Below are positions 24,563 through 31,539 of a DNA stretch of 48,634 nucleotides, one piece after another. Under the pieces are notes generated by a model that worked only from the letters and a program-made list of their open reading frames with translations, ran no database searches and was not told the DNA's origin. Positions within the stretch are counted from its first letter, which is position 1. Each line of letters starts with the position of its first letter. The stretch comes from JBFMEX01 sp040752215. Its GTDB lineage: Bacteria > Pseudomonadota > Alphaproteobacteria > Rhizobiales > Hyphomicrobiaceae. The stretch covers positions 1-48,634 of the forward strand of contig JBFMEX010000095.1 in NCBI GenBank assembly GCA_040752215.1, in the 5' to 3' direction. The position numbers were made by a program, and so were the translations under genes.

Positions 24563-25270
24563 TCAGTCGCCGACCAGCTCGAGCTGATACTGCCGTTTCG
24601 GCTTGCGTGACATTCGTCCGGCCGAGGTAGCGGACCTGTCTGTCTGGGAATTGTGCGCGTAGGTCTTCCAGGTCGGCTCGTAACTATCGTCGGCCTGGTC
24701 GCCCCAATAGGTCCATCCCGGCCGCGTGCCGCGCGCGAATAGTTCCAGGTACGGCCCCCAGCTGCAGGCCTCGATCAGCTCGTACTGCTCGTCGGGCTTG
24801 CGGGAGTGCTCGCGCTTGCGCGACGCCATGTAGTTCACCTGACGGCGCCCAGCGGCCAGCGTACGGGCGTTCTTGCCGCGCACGCCGAACAGCAGCAGCT
24901 CGGTCACGTTGCGGAAGTAGAAGCCGACGCCGCGGCCGTCGGAGCCGCCGTCCTTTCGAATCTTGTGCCAGACGATGTTGCTCTTGTACTCGAAGCCCCA
25001 GGCCGCCATGACGCGCAGGCCATCCGGCAGCAGCGCGTTCGGAACCCACATGTAGAGGTGCGCGGGCGAGGCCGCGAGGCTGGCGACCGGCATCGCGCAG
25101 ATCTCGTCGGTGGTCATCGTTCGATACCGCGCGAGGCGCCGATGCTCTGGCGCAACCTTGCCCGTGCGGTTCGTGAACTGCCACGGCGGATCGGCGAGGA
25201 TGGTGCCGAAGGACCTTCCTGGCAGACTCCCAAGCACGTCGAAGCTGGATCGCTCAGGCTGGCCGATCAT
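24563..25270 (-). CDS. MT-A70 family adenine-N6 DNA methyltransferase
   Basis: A 235-residue protein with the MT-A70 catalytic motif DPPW at residues 27-30 (ILADPPWQF), followed by family blocks HLYMWVPNALLPDGLRVMAAWGF, WHKIRKDG, the segment with YFRNVTELLLFGVRG, and RPGWTYWGDQ near the end. These enzymes transfer methyl from S-adenosylmethionine to the N6 of adenine. The start at 25270 overlaps the upstream endonuclease gene by 17 bases; a start at 25330 would overlap by 77. The pairing strongly suggests it protects host DNA from that endonuclease. GC content appears lower than in the surrounding housekeeping genes, which fits acquisition by transfer. Confidence 0.9.
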   Translation of the reverse strand: MIGQPERSSFDVLGSLPGRSFGTILADPPWQFTNRTGKVAPEHRRLARYRTMTTDEICAMPVASLAASPAHLYMWVPNALLPDGLRVMAAWGFEYKSNIVWHKIRKDGGSDGRGVGFYFRNVTELLLFGVRGKNARTLAAGRRQVNYMASRKREHSRKPDEQYELIEACSWGPYLELFARGTRPGWTYWGDQADDSYEPTWKTYAHNSQTDRSATSAGRMSRKPKRQYQLELVGD

Positions 25271-25859
25271 CGATGAAGGCCTCCCTCTTGATGCTGAACA
25301 CGAGAACCGGACAACCGCCGGCACCGCCACCTTCGATTTTTGGCTTCAGCTTGTCGAAGTGAGTCGTCGACGCACCATAAGTGCTGGAGTCACGCTCCAA
25401 CATTTCATGGTTGTCGTTGAGCCAGCGTTGAAGTGCAGTCGTCCGCGTGATTATGACGCCGACGTCGATGACGCGCAGATCGTACAACAGACGGAAATTG
25501 TTCAAGTCACGATCGAAGAATGGATCCTTGTTGTTCCATTCGACCTCGAGTGCGACGCGGTTCTTGTAACAGTCGATGCTGTGAGTCGGTGATGGTGTGG
25601 GAACCTTGTCGACGAGGATTTCGGTGTCGAAAGCCTTCTCCACCCAGCCAAGCCGGTAGAGGCTCGCGTCCAGTAGCTTTGCGGTCTCGGTCTTGTTCTT
25701 GCCCTTGGCAGCCAACGTCGACCACCGGAGTTCGAAATCGGCAAGCACTCGCACGATCTCCTCGAACTCGTTCGCGTGAACGGCCTGGAGAATCGTCAAG
25801 GCATTCCTCCAATCGAAGACCTCGAACTTCGCCGCGACGCTGTTGGGCAGAGGCTTCAT
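25254..25859 (-). CDS. BglII/BstYI-like type II restriction endonuclease
   Basis: A 201-residue protein resembling the BglII/BstYI endonuclease family in size and in the core RVALEVEWNNKDPFFDRD. D96, E105 and E107 are spaced D-x8-E-x-E, the spacing expected for the metal-binding site of this family (the BglII active site has Asp, Glu and Gln at these positions). The N-terminal half is mainly helical. It precedes and overlaps the MT-A70 methyltransferase gene, so endonuclease and methyltransferase would be co-translated. Family members recognise AGATCT or RGATCY; the specificity here is unknown. It is distinctly less GC-rich than its neighbours, supporting horizontal origin. Confidence 0.82.
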   Translation of the reverse strand: MKPLPNSVAAKFEVFDWRNALTILQAVHANEFEEIVRVLADFELRWSTLAAKGKNKTETAKLLDASLYRLGWVEKAFDTEILVDKVPTPSPTHSIDCYKNRVALEVEWNNKDPFFDRDLNNFRLLYDLRVIDVGVIITRTTALQRWLNDNHEMLERDSSTYGASTTHFDKLKPKIEGGGAGGCPVLVFSIKREAFIDDRPA

Positions 25860-25887
25860 TCTCGCTAGCGCTCACCAGATATTAATC

Positions 25888-25915
25888 AGCATACCACGAG
25901 GATCGAACAAAGCAA
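25888..25915 (-). promoter_or_regulatory. Possible sigma-70-type promoter of the restriction-modification pair
   Basis: On the minus strand TTGCTT (25910-25915) and TATGCT (25888-25893) are separated by 16 bases and lie about 30 bases upstream of the endonuclease start. The surrounding DNA is relatively AT-rich. It is a pattern match only. Confidence 0.35.
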
Positions 25916-25950
25916 GAACATTTCGCCTCGTTGTACCGGTCCCCCCAGGG

Positions 25951-26165
25951 CCATTCAATTCTCGGTCACCGGCGCGCACCCCTCTCCCGGGGCGGGAGAG
26001 GGTGCCCGAAGGGCGGGTGAGGGACTTGCCGCGTGCGATGCGGCCGCCGGCGGCCAGACTCCTCATCCGCCCCTTCGGGGCAACCCGGATCAAGTCCGGG
26101 GCAAGCTCTTCTCCCCACGGGAGAAGGAAGACGGTGCGGCGCAGAATGAACTGAATCGCTCTGCC
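25951..26165. repeat. Type B palindromic repeat upstream of rpsB, with nested insert
   Basis: About 215 bases. Left hairpin arm CCTCTCCCGGGGCGGGAGAGG (stem CTCTCCC/GGGAGAG), an inner GCCCGAAGGGC hairpin, a core rich in GCCGCC/GGCGGC, then CCCCTTCGGGG, a nested palindrome at 26084-26104, and right arm TTCTCCCCACGGGAGAA. The outer left flank (ATTCAATTCTCGGTCACC) is the reverse complement, with changes, of the right flank of the copy at 19678-19836. The copy at 45125-45280 aligns over almost the whole length but lacks the nested segment. Confidence 0.8.
26084..26104. repeat. Nested 21-base palindrome inside the type B repeat
   Basis: CCCGGA-TCAAG-TCCGGG forms a 6-bp stem with a 5-base loop. The sequence GGGGCAA occurs on both sides (26077-26083 and 26098-26104). 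The homologous copy at 45125-45280 has one GGGGCAA running straight into GCTC, so the 21 bases appear as an exact insertion with a 7-base direct repeat. Confidence 0.65.
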
Positions 26166-26211
26166 AGTCCTCCAACGGCTATCACGATTCCAAAGCGTTC
26201 CGCCGCAGCGC

Positions 26212-26240
26212 TTGCCATCCTCCCCGACTTCCGTCATAAC
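26212..26240 (+). promoter_or_regulatory. Candidate promoter of rpsB-tsf
   Basis: TTGCCA (26212-26217), a 17-base spacer and CATAAC (26235-26240). Transcription would start about 145 bases before the rpsB ATG. It is a weak match in a GC-rich genome, but it is the best-placed candidate in this intergenic region. Confidence 0.3.
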
Positions 26241-26391
26241 CCGCGCCATCTCACACGCGGACCCATGCGCCCGGCGGATTGAAAGCCCCGTCGGCCGCTC
26301 CGGTGGACCATCCGCCCCGCGCCCGGCATCGGGCCCGAGGCAGACGGTCTCTCCAGGTCCGCGGCGGACCAACCGGAAAAGAGGACCACCC

Positions 26392-27378
26392 ATGACGCTT
26401 CCCGCGTTCAACATGCGTCAGCTTCTGGAAGCTGGCGTGCACTTCGGCCACCAGTCGCACCGCTGGAACCCCAAGATGGCGCCGTTCATCTTCGGCGCCC
26501 GCAACAACATCCACATCATCGACCTGACCCAGACCACGCCGCTGCTGCACCAGGCGCTGGTCAAGGTCTCGGACACGGTCGCCGGCGGCGGCCGCGTGCT
26601 GTTCGTCGCCACCAAGCGGCAGGCCTCCGATTCGATCGCCGATGCCGCCAAGCGCTCGGCCCAGTACTTCATCAATCACCGCTGGCTCGGCGGCACGCTG
26701 ACCAACTGGAAGACGATCTCGCAGTCGATCCGCCGCCTGCGCCAGCTCGACGACATCCTCGCCGACCCGCAGGGCCGCACGAAGAAAGAGATCCTCAATC
26801 TCACCCGCGAGCGCGAGAAGCTCAACCAGTCGCTCGGCGGCATCAAGGACATGGGCGGCACGCCGGACCTGCTGTTCGTGATCGACACCAACAAGGAGGG
26901 CATCGCGATCCAGGAGGCGAGGAAGCTCGGCATCCCGATCGTCGCCATCGTCGACACCAACTGCGATCCCGACGGCATCGACTATCCGGTTCCCGGCAAC
27001 GATGACGCCGGCCGCGCCATCACGCTCTACTGCGATCTCGTCGCGCGCGCGGCGATCGACGGCCTCGAGCGCAGCCAGTCGGCCGCCGGCGTCGACATCG
27101 GCGCCTCCGTGACGCCGCCGAGCGAGGCGCTTCCCGCCGCCTTCAAGGGCATCGATGCAGCGCGCGGCGAGGCGGACGACCTCAAGCGCATCACCGGCAT
27201 CACGCCCAAGCTCGAGCAGAAGCTCAACGACGCCGGCGTGTTCCATTTCTGGCAGATCATGGACCTCGACGCCGAGCAGCTCGCCGCGCTCGACGCCCAG
27301 CTCCGGCTCAAGGGCCAGGCGACCCGCGACGACTGGGTCGGCCAGGCCAAGAAGCTGGTCGAGGCGACGGCCGTCTGA
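26392..27378 (+). CDS. rpsB: 30S ribosomal protein S2 with C-terminal extension
   Basis: A 328-residue protein. Residues 1 to about 225 are standard S2: the N-terminus with LLEAGVHFGHQSHRWNPKMA, the central HRWLGGTLTNWKTI, and PDLLFVIDTNKEGIAIQEA followed by IVAIVDTNCDPDGIDYPVPGNDDA. Residues from about 230 to 328 are an extension absent from E. coli S2 (about 240 residues). Its last 70 residues look like a helix-hairpin-helix domain (DDLKRITGITPKLEQKLNDA, then FWQIMDLDAEQLAALDAQL). Such extensions occur in Rhizobiales relatives. The start at 26392 gives the normal N-terminus. tsf follows after 76 bases in the conserved rpsB-tsf order. Confidence 0.97.
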   Translation: MTLPAFNMRQLLEAGVHFGHQSHRWNPKMAPFIFGARNNIHIIDLTQTTPLLHQALVKVSDTVAGGGRVLFVATKRQASDSIADAAKRSAQYFINHRWLGGTLTNWKTISQSIRRLRQLDDILADPQGRTKKEILNLTREREKLNQSLGGIKDMGGTPDLLFVIDTNKEGIAIQEARKLGIPIVAIVDTNCDPDGIDYPVPGNDDAGRAITLYCDLVARAAIDGLERSQSAAGVDIGASVTPPSEALPAAFKGIDAARGEADDLKRITGITPKLEQKLNDAGVFHFWQIMDLDAEQLAALDAQLRLKGQATRDDWVGQAKKLVEATAV

Positions 27379-27454
27379 TATCGCGCGGGTGCCGCGGGGC
27401 CGTGTGCCTCGGGCGCCCGGACCGGCCCATCGACACGAACCGACAGGTGATTGA

Positions 27455-28381
27455 ATGACCACGATTTCCGCGAGCCTGGTGAAGGAGCTGCGTGAGCGCA
27501 CCGGGGCCGGCATGATGGACTGCAAGGCGGCGCTCGGCGAGACCGGCGGCGATATCGAGGCGGCGATCGACTGGCTGCGCAAGAAGGGCCTCTCCAAGGC
27601 CGCCAAGAAGGCCGGCCGCGTCGCCGCCGAGGGCCTCGTCGGCCTGGTCGCGAGCGGCACCACCGGCGCCGTGGTCGAGGTCAACTCCGAGACCGACTTC
27701 GTGGCCAGGAACGAGCAGTTCCAGGATCTCGTCGCCAAGGTCGCCTCGCTCGCCCCCGCCGCCAAGGGCGATGTGGCCAAGCTGCTCGCCGCTACGTTCC
27801 CCGGCGCCGCGATCAGCGTCGAGGAGAAGGTCAAGGAGCTCGTCGCGACCATCGGCGAGAACATGAACGTGCGCCGCTCCGCCGCGCTCGAGGTGAAATC
27901 CGGCGTAGTCGGTGCCTACATGCACAACCAGATCGCCCCGGGCCTCGGCAAGATCGGCGTACTGGTCGCGATCGAGAGCGAGGGCAAGAATGCCGACGAG
28001 ATCGCCGCGCTCGGCCGCATGATCGCGATGCACGTCGCCGCCACCAATCCGATCGCCCTCGACCTCGACGGCGTGCCGGCCGACGTGCTCGAGCGCGAGA
28101 AGGCGATCATCATGGAGAAGAACCAGGGCAAGAAGCCCGAGGTGATGGAGAAGATCGTCGCCTCGAGCCTCAAGAGCTTCGCCAAGGAGCACTGCCTCTT
28201 GGAGCAGTCCTACATCCACGATCCCTCCAAGTCGGTCGCACAGGCGCTGAAGGATGCCGCCGGCAAGGCCGGTGGGCCGGTCGCGATCACCGCCTTCGTC
28301 CGCTATGCGCTCGGCGAGGGAATCGAGAAGAAGGAGGACGACTTCGCGGCCGAGGTCGCGGCGGCGGCCGGCGCGCGTTGA
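27455..28381 (+). CDS. tsf: Translation elongation factor Ts
   Basis: A 308-residue guanine-nucleotide exchange factor for EF-Tu. The N-terminal UBA-like domain (LVKELRERTGAGMMDCKAAL) is followed by the core motif VNSETDFVARNEQFQDLV and the AMHVAATNP block of the second core half, then EKNQGKKPEVMEKIV. The length is normal. RBS GACAGGTGA precedes the ATG. It is the second gene of the conserved rpsB-tsf-pyrH-frr series. Confidence 0.97.
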   Translation: MTTISASLVKELRERTGAGMMDCKAALGETGGDIEAAIDWLRKKGLSKAAKKAGRVAAEGLVGLVASGTTGAVVEVNSETDFVARNEQFQDLVAKVASLAPAAKGDVAKLLAATFPGAAISVEEKVKELVATIGENMNVRRSAALEVKSGVVGAYMHNQIAPGLGKIGVLVAIESEGKNADEIAALGRMIAMHVAATNPIALDLDGVPADVLEREKAIIMEKNQGKKPEVMEKIVASSLKSFAKEHCLLEQSYIHDPSKSVAQALKDAAGKAGGPVAITAFVRYALGEGIEKKEDDFAAEVAAAAGAR

Positions 28382-28426
28382 CCGTGCACGGTGGCGGCCG
28401 GTGTCCGAGCGAGGGAAATGGCACGC

Positions 28427-29161
28427 ATGTCGGCAGGCAAGGGTGATCTCCGCTACAAGCGGCTGCTGCTGAAGCTGTCGGGCGAGGCGCTGATGGGCGC
28501 GAACGCCTACGGCATCGACATGGCCGTCGCCGACCGTCTCGCGCGCGACGTCGCCGAGGCGGTCAGGGCCGGGGCCGAGATTGCGATCGTCGTCGGCGGC
28601 GGCAACATCTTCCGCGGTCTCGCCGGAGCGGCCAAGGGCATGGACCGCGCCACCGCCGACTACATGGGCATGCTGGCGACGGTGATGAACGCACTCGCCC
28701 TGCAGAACGCGCTGGAGCATGCCGGCGCCTCCTCGCGCGTGCTCTCCGCGATCCCGATGCCGACCGTGTGCGAGGCCTACGTGCGGCCCAAGGCGCTGCA
28801 TCACCTCGCCAAGGGGCGGGTCGTGATCTTCGCCGCCGGCACCGGCAACCCCTTTTTCACCACCGATACGGCCGCCACCTTGCGTGGCATCGAGATGGGA
28901 TGCGATGCGGTCGCCAAGGCGACCCAGGTGGACGGGGTATACTCCGCCGACCCCAAAAAGGTGCCGGGCGCGACCCGCTACGACCGGCTGACCTACGGCG
29001 AGGTGCTCGCCCGTGACCTCAAGGTGATGGACGGCGCGGCGATCGCGCTTGCTCGCGACAATCGACTTCCGGTAATCGTGTTCTCCATCGATGAGCCCGG
29101 GAATCTGCTCAGAGTCTTGCGGGGGCAGGCGCACGCCACCATCATCGAGGCCGGGGCCTGA
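28427..29161 (+). CDS. pyrH: UMP kinase
   Basis: A 244-residue amino-acid-kinase-fold enzyme phosphorylating UMP to UDP for pyrimidine nucleotide synthesis. Motifs: YKRLLLKLSGEALMG at the N-terminus, IVVGGGNIFRG, DYMGMLATVMNALALQ, and FAAGTGNPFFTTDTAATLR near residue 140. Three in-frame ATGs lie close together (28391 region, 28418, 28427); 28427 is chosen because GAGGG lies 11 bases before it and only about 3 before 28418. The product length matches the usual 240 residues. Confidence 0.95.
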   Translation: MSAGKGDLRYKRLLLKLSGEALMGANAYGIDMAVADRLARDVAEAVRAGAEIAIVVGGGNIFRGLAGAAKGMDRATADYMGMLATVMNALALQNALEHAGASSRVLSAIPMPTVCEAYVRPKALHHLAKGRVVIFAAGTGNPFFTTDTAATLRGIEMGCDAVAKATQVDGVYSADPKKVPGATRYDRLTYGEVLARDLKVMDGAAIALARDNRLPVIVFSIDEPGNLLRVLRGQAHATIIEAGA

Positions 29162-29223
29162 GGGTCTCGCATGGGGTGCCGGGAGCCGGCTCCGCCGCAG
29201 GGTGCCGTCGAGAGCGCTGTCGT

Positions 29224-29252
29224 TCCCCCCCGGTGGGGGTGGAGGGGCTTGG
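29224..29252. repeat. Type A palindromic repeat fragment between pyrH and frr
   Basis: A C-tract and G-tract (CCCCCCC-GG-TGGGGGTGG AGGGG) form a short hairpin resembling one arm of the type A elements, without the second arm. It lies about 40 bases before the frr start. Confidence 0.45.
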
Positions 29253-29292
29253 GCCTGCGCAGTGGGAGCGGCACGTAAGACGAGGAACGGCC

Positions 29293-29856
29293 ATGGCGTC
29301 AGGGAAATTCGACATCAAGGAGCTCGAGGGCCGCATGCGGGCCTCGCTCGAGGCATTGAAGCGAGAGCTCAGTGGGCTCCGGACCGGCCGTGCCAGCTCG
29401 CACCTGCTCGATCCGGTGCAGGTCAACGTCTACGGGTCGAGGATGCCGCTCAATCAGGTGGCGACGATCTCGGTGCCGGAGCCGCGCACCATATCGGTGC
29501 AGGTCTGGGACCGCTCCAACGTGCAGGCCGTCGACAAGGCGATCCGCGAGGCCAACCTCGGCATCAACCCGATCGTCGACGGCGTCGTCATCCGCTTGCC
29601 GGTGCCGACACTGACCCAGGAGCGCAGAGTGGAGCTGGTCAAGCTCGCCCACAAGTACGCCGAGCAGTCGCGCATTGCCGTGCGCAACGTCCGGCGCGAG
29701 GGCATGGAGCTGCTGAAGAAGCTCGAGAAGGACCACGAGATGAGCCAGGACGACCATCACAAGGGCTCGGCCAGGGTCCAGGAGCTGACCGACAAGCTGA
29801 TCAAGGAGATCGACCAGACGCTGGCCGCCAAGGAAGTCGAGATCCAGAAGGTCTGA
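29293..29856 (+). CDS. frr: Ribosome recycling factor
   Basis: A 187-residue factor that, with EF-G, splits post-termination ribosomes. The three-helix bundle and small beta domain are evident: LEGRMRASLEALKRELSGLR, RTGRASSHLLDPVQVNVYGS, PLNQVATISVPEPRTISVQ, GVVIRLPVPTLTQERR and the final KEVEIQKV. The ATG at 29293 follows GAGGAACGG. The upstream extension of the frame to 29176 only translates repeat sequence and is not used. uppS follows after 34 bases. Confidence 0.97.
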   Translation: MASGKFDIKELEGRMRASLEALKRELSGLRTGRASSHLLDPVQVNVYGSRMPLNQVATISVPEPRTISVQVWDRSNVQAVDKAIREANLGINPIVDGVVIRLPVPTLTQERRVELVKLAHKYAEQSRIAVRNVRREGMELLKKLEKDHEMSQDDHHKGSARVQELTDKLIKEIDQTLAAKEVEIQKV

Positions 29857-29890
29857 TCCGAGCCCCGTTCGACGAGAAGAGCTGCAGCCC

Positions 29891-30655
29891 GTGCCAGATG
29901 CAATGAAAGCCGAGTTATCGCCCGAGGCTTCGGCGGAAAGCGCGGGGCTGAGCCACGTCGCGATCATCATGGATGGCAACGGACGCTGGGCCAAGGCGCG
30001 CAGCCTGCCGCGCGCGGTCGGTCACCGCCAGGGCGTCGAGGCGGTGCGGCGCACGGTGCGCGCGGCGATCGAACTCTCGATCCCCTATCTCACGATCTAC
30101 AGCTTTTCCTCGGAGAACTGGTCGCGCCCCAAGGACGAGATCGAGGATCTGATGGGGCTGATCAAGCGCTTCATCCGCCGCGATCTCGCCGAGCTGCATC
30201 AGTGGGGCGTGAGGGTCCGCGTGATCGGCCTGCGCACCGGCGTCGATCCGGAGCTGATGACGCTGATCGACGAGGCGGTCGAGCTGACCCGCCACAACAC
30301 CGCGCTCATGCTGGTGATCGCCTTCAACTACGGCTCGCGCGCCGAGATCGCCGAGGCTGCGCGCGAACTCGCAGAGGCCGTCCGCGACGGCCGCCTGTCG
30401 GCCGAGGACATCACGCCCGAGACCTTTGCGGCGACGCTCGGCACCAGCGGCATCCCGGATCCCGATCTCCTGATAAGAACCGGCGGCGAGATGCGGCTCT
30501 CCAACTTCCTGCTCTGGCAGGCCGCCTACACCGAGCTCGTGTTCCTCGACGCCCACTGGCCGGATTTCGGCCGCGAGCTGCTCGAGCAGGCGATTGCGCA
30601 ATTCCGCTTGCGGGATCGGCGCTTCGGCGGCCTTGGCAAGCGCTCGACCGGCTGA
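29891..30655 (+). CDS. uppS: Undecaprenyl diphosphate synthase
   Basis: A 254-residue cis-prenyltransferase that builds the C55 carrier used in peptidoglycan and other envelope polymers. The signature HVAIIMDGNGRWAKAR lies near residues 22-37 with catalytic D28; later blocks are IYSFSSENWSRP, FNYGSRAEI and IRTGGEMRLSNFLLWQ, ending in the DAHWPDF region. The start is the GTG at 29891, 8 bases after AGAAGAG; an ATG four codons later is possible. cdsA begins 7 bases after the stop. Confidence 0.95.
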   Translation: MPDAMKAELSPEASAESAGLSHVAIIMDGNGRWAKARSLPRAVGHRQGVEAVRRTVRAAIELSIPYLTIYSFSSENWSRPKDEIEDLMGLIKRFIRRDLAELHQWGVRVRVIGLRTGVDPELMTLIDEAVELTRHNTALMLVIAFNYGSRAEIAEAARELAEAVRDGRLSAEDITPETFAATLGTSGIPDPDLLIRTGGEMRLSNFLLWQAAYTELVFLDAHWPDFGRELLEQAIAQFRLRDRRFGGLGKRSTG

Positions 30656-30662
30656 GGCGAGC

Positions 30663-31523
30663 ATGGGCGCCGACATGCCAGCCAGTGCCGACGCGCCCGC
30701 TCGGGTCTCGCGCGGCATCGGCGATCTCGGGCCGCGCCTCGCCTCCGGTCTGGTGCTGGCGGCGATCGCGCTCGTCCTCAACTACGCCGGCCTCGGCTGG
30801 CTCGCCCTCCTGGTGCTGGCCGTCGGCCTGATCATGAGCTGGGAGTGGGGACGGGTGGTCCGTCGCGGCGAGGTGGATGCGGCGCTGATCGTGCACGGAC
30901 TAGCGGTCGCGGTGGCAGTGCTGCTCGCCGTGCTCGGGCTGCCGGCGATGGGCGCAGTTGCGCTCCTGGTCGCGATGGGGGTCGTCGCGCTGGTGGAATC
31001 CGGGCGGCGGCCGCTGATCTCGGCGCTGGGCGTCGCCTATGTCGGCTTGCCTGCAGTCGCCCTGCTGTGGCTCCGGGGCGACGAGCCGCTGGGTGCTGCG
31101 GCGGTGCTGCTCGTTCTGCTGATCGTGTGGACCTCGGATACGGCCGCATTCGCTGCCGGGCGCACGTTTCGAGGGCCGAAGCTGTGGCCGCGCGTGTCGC
31201 CCAACAAGACCTGGTCGGGGCTCGCTGGCGCGCTCGTTGGCAGTGCGGTCGCGGGCGCCTTGTTCGCCGCCGTCTCGGGGCTCGGTACGCCCGCCTGCCT
31301 CGCCGGCAAGGGGCTTCTGCTCGGCCTCGTGGCCCAGCTCGGCGACCTCGCCGAGTCCTCGCTGAAGCGCGGCTTCGGGGTCAAGGACGCGAGCACGCTG
31401 ATTCCGGGCCACGGCGGCTTCATGGATCGCGCCGACAGCATGGTCGCAGCAACGCTGGCCGCGGCGATCCTTGCAGCCTTGGTCGGTGCCGGAGCGCCGG
31501 CGCGCGCGCTCCTCGGCTGCTGA
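30663..31523 (+). CDS. cdsA: Phosphatidate cytidylyltransferase
   Basis: A 286-residue inner-membrane enzyme making CDP-diacylglycerol, the branch point of phospholipid synthesis. Hydrophobic segments cover most of the protein. The family signature is in the C-terminal third: WTSDTAAFAAGRTFRG, then SPNKTWSGLAGAL and GDLAESSLKRGFGVKD, ending PGHGGFMDRADSM. The start at 30663 has GAGG 6 bases upstream; an earlier ATG at 30594 lies inside uppS. dxr follows after 16 bases. Confidence 0.95.
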   Translation: MGADMPASADAPARVSRGIGDLGPRLASGLVLAAIALVLNYAGLGWLALLVLAVGLIMSWEWGRVVRRGEVDAALIVHGLAVAVAVLLAVLGLPAMGAVALLVAMGVVALVESGRRPLISALGVAYVGLPAVALLWLRGDEPLGAAAVLLVLLIVWTSDTAAFAAGRTFRGPKLWPRVSPNKTWSGLAGALVGSAVAGALFAAVSGLGTPACLAGKGLLLGLVAQLGDLAESSLKRGFGVKDASTLIPGHGGFMDRADSMVAATLAAAILAALVGAGAPARALLGC

Positions 31524-31539
31524 AGGAGTGAGTCCCGAG

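Larger units (their letters stand above)
25860..26391. other. Intergenic region between the restriction gene and rpsB
   Basis: About 530 bases, divergent between the endonuclease gene and rpsB. It holds the possible promoter at 25888-25915, a long type B repeat (25951-26165) with a nested palindrome, and a candidate rpsB promoter (26212-26240). The remaining roughly 150 bases form the rpsB leader; rpsB leaders in other bacteria can bind S2 for feedback, but I see no defined structure here. Confidence 0.5.

Noticed and set aside
25861..25915. Possible tRNA T-arm on the minus strand (TTCGATC)
   Set aside because: The bases on either side do not pair as a T-stem and no acceptor or anticodon arm can be placed. 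I found no tRNA-like structure elsewhere in the gaps either.
25951..26165. CRISPR array made of the short palindromes upstream of rpsB
   Set aside because: The palindromes differ in length and sequence and lack regularly spaced unique spacers; they belong to one composite repeat with dispersed copies.
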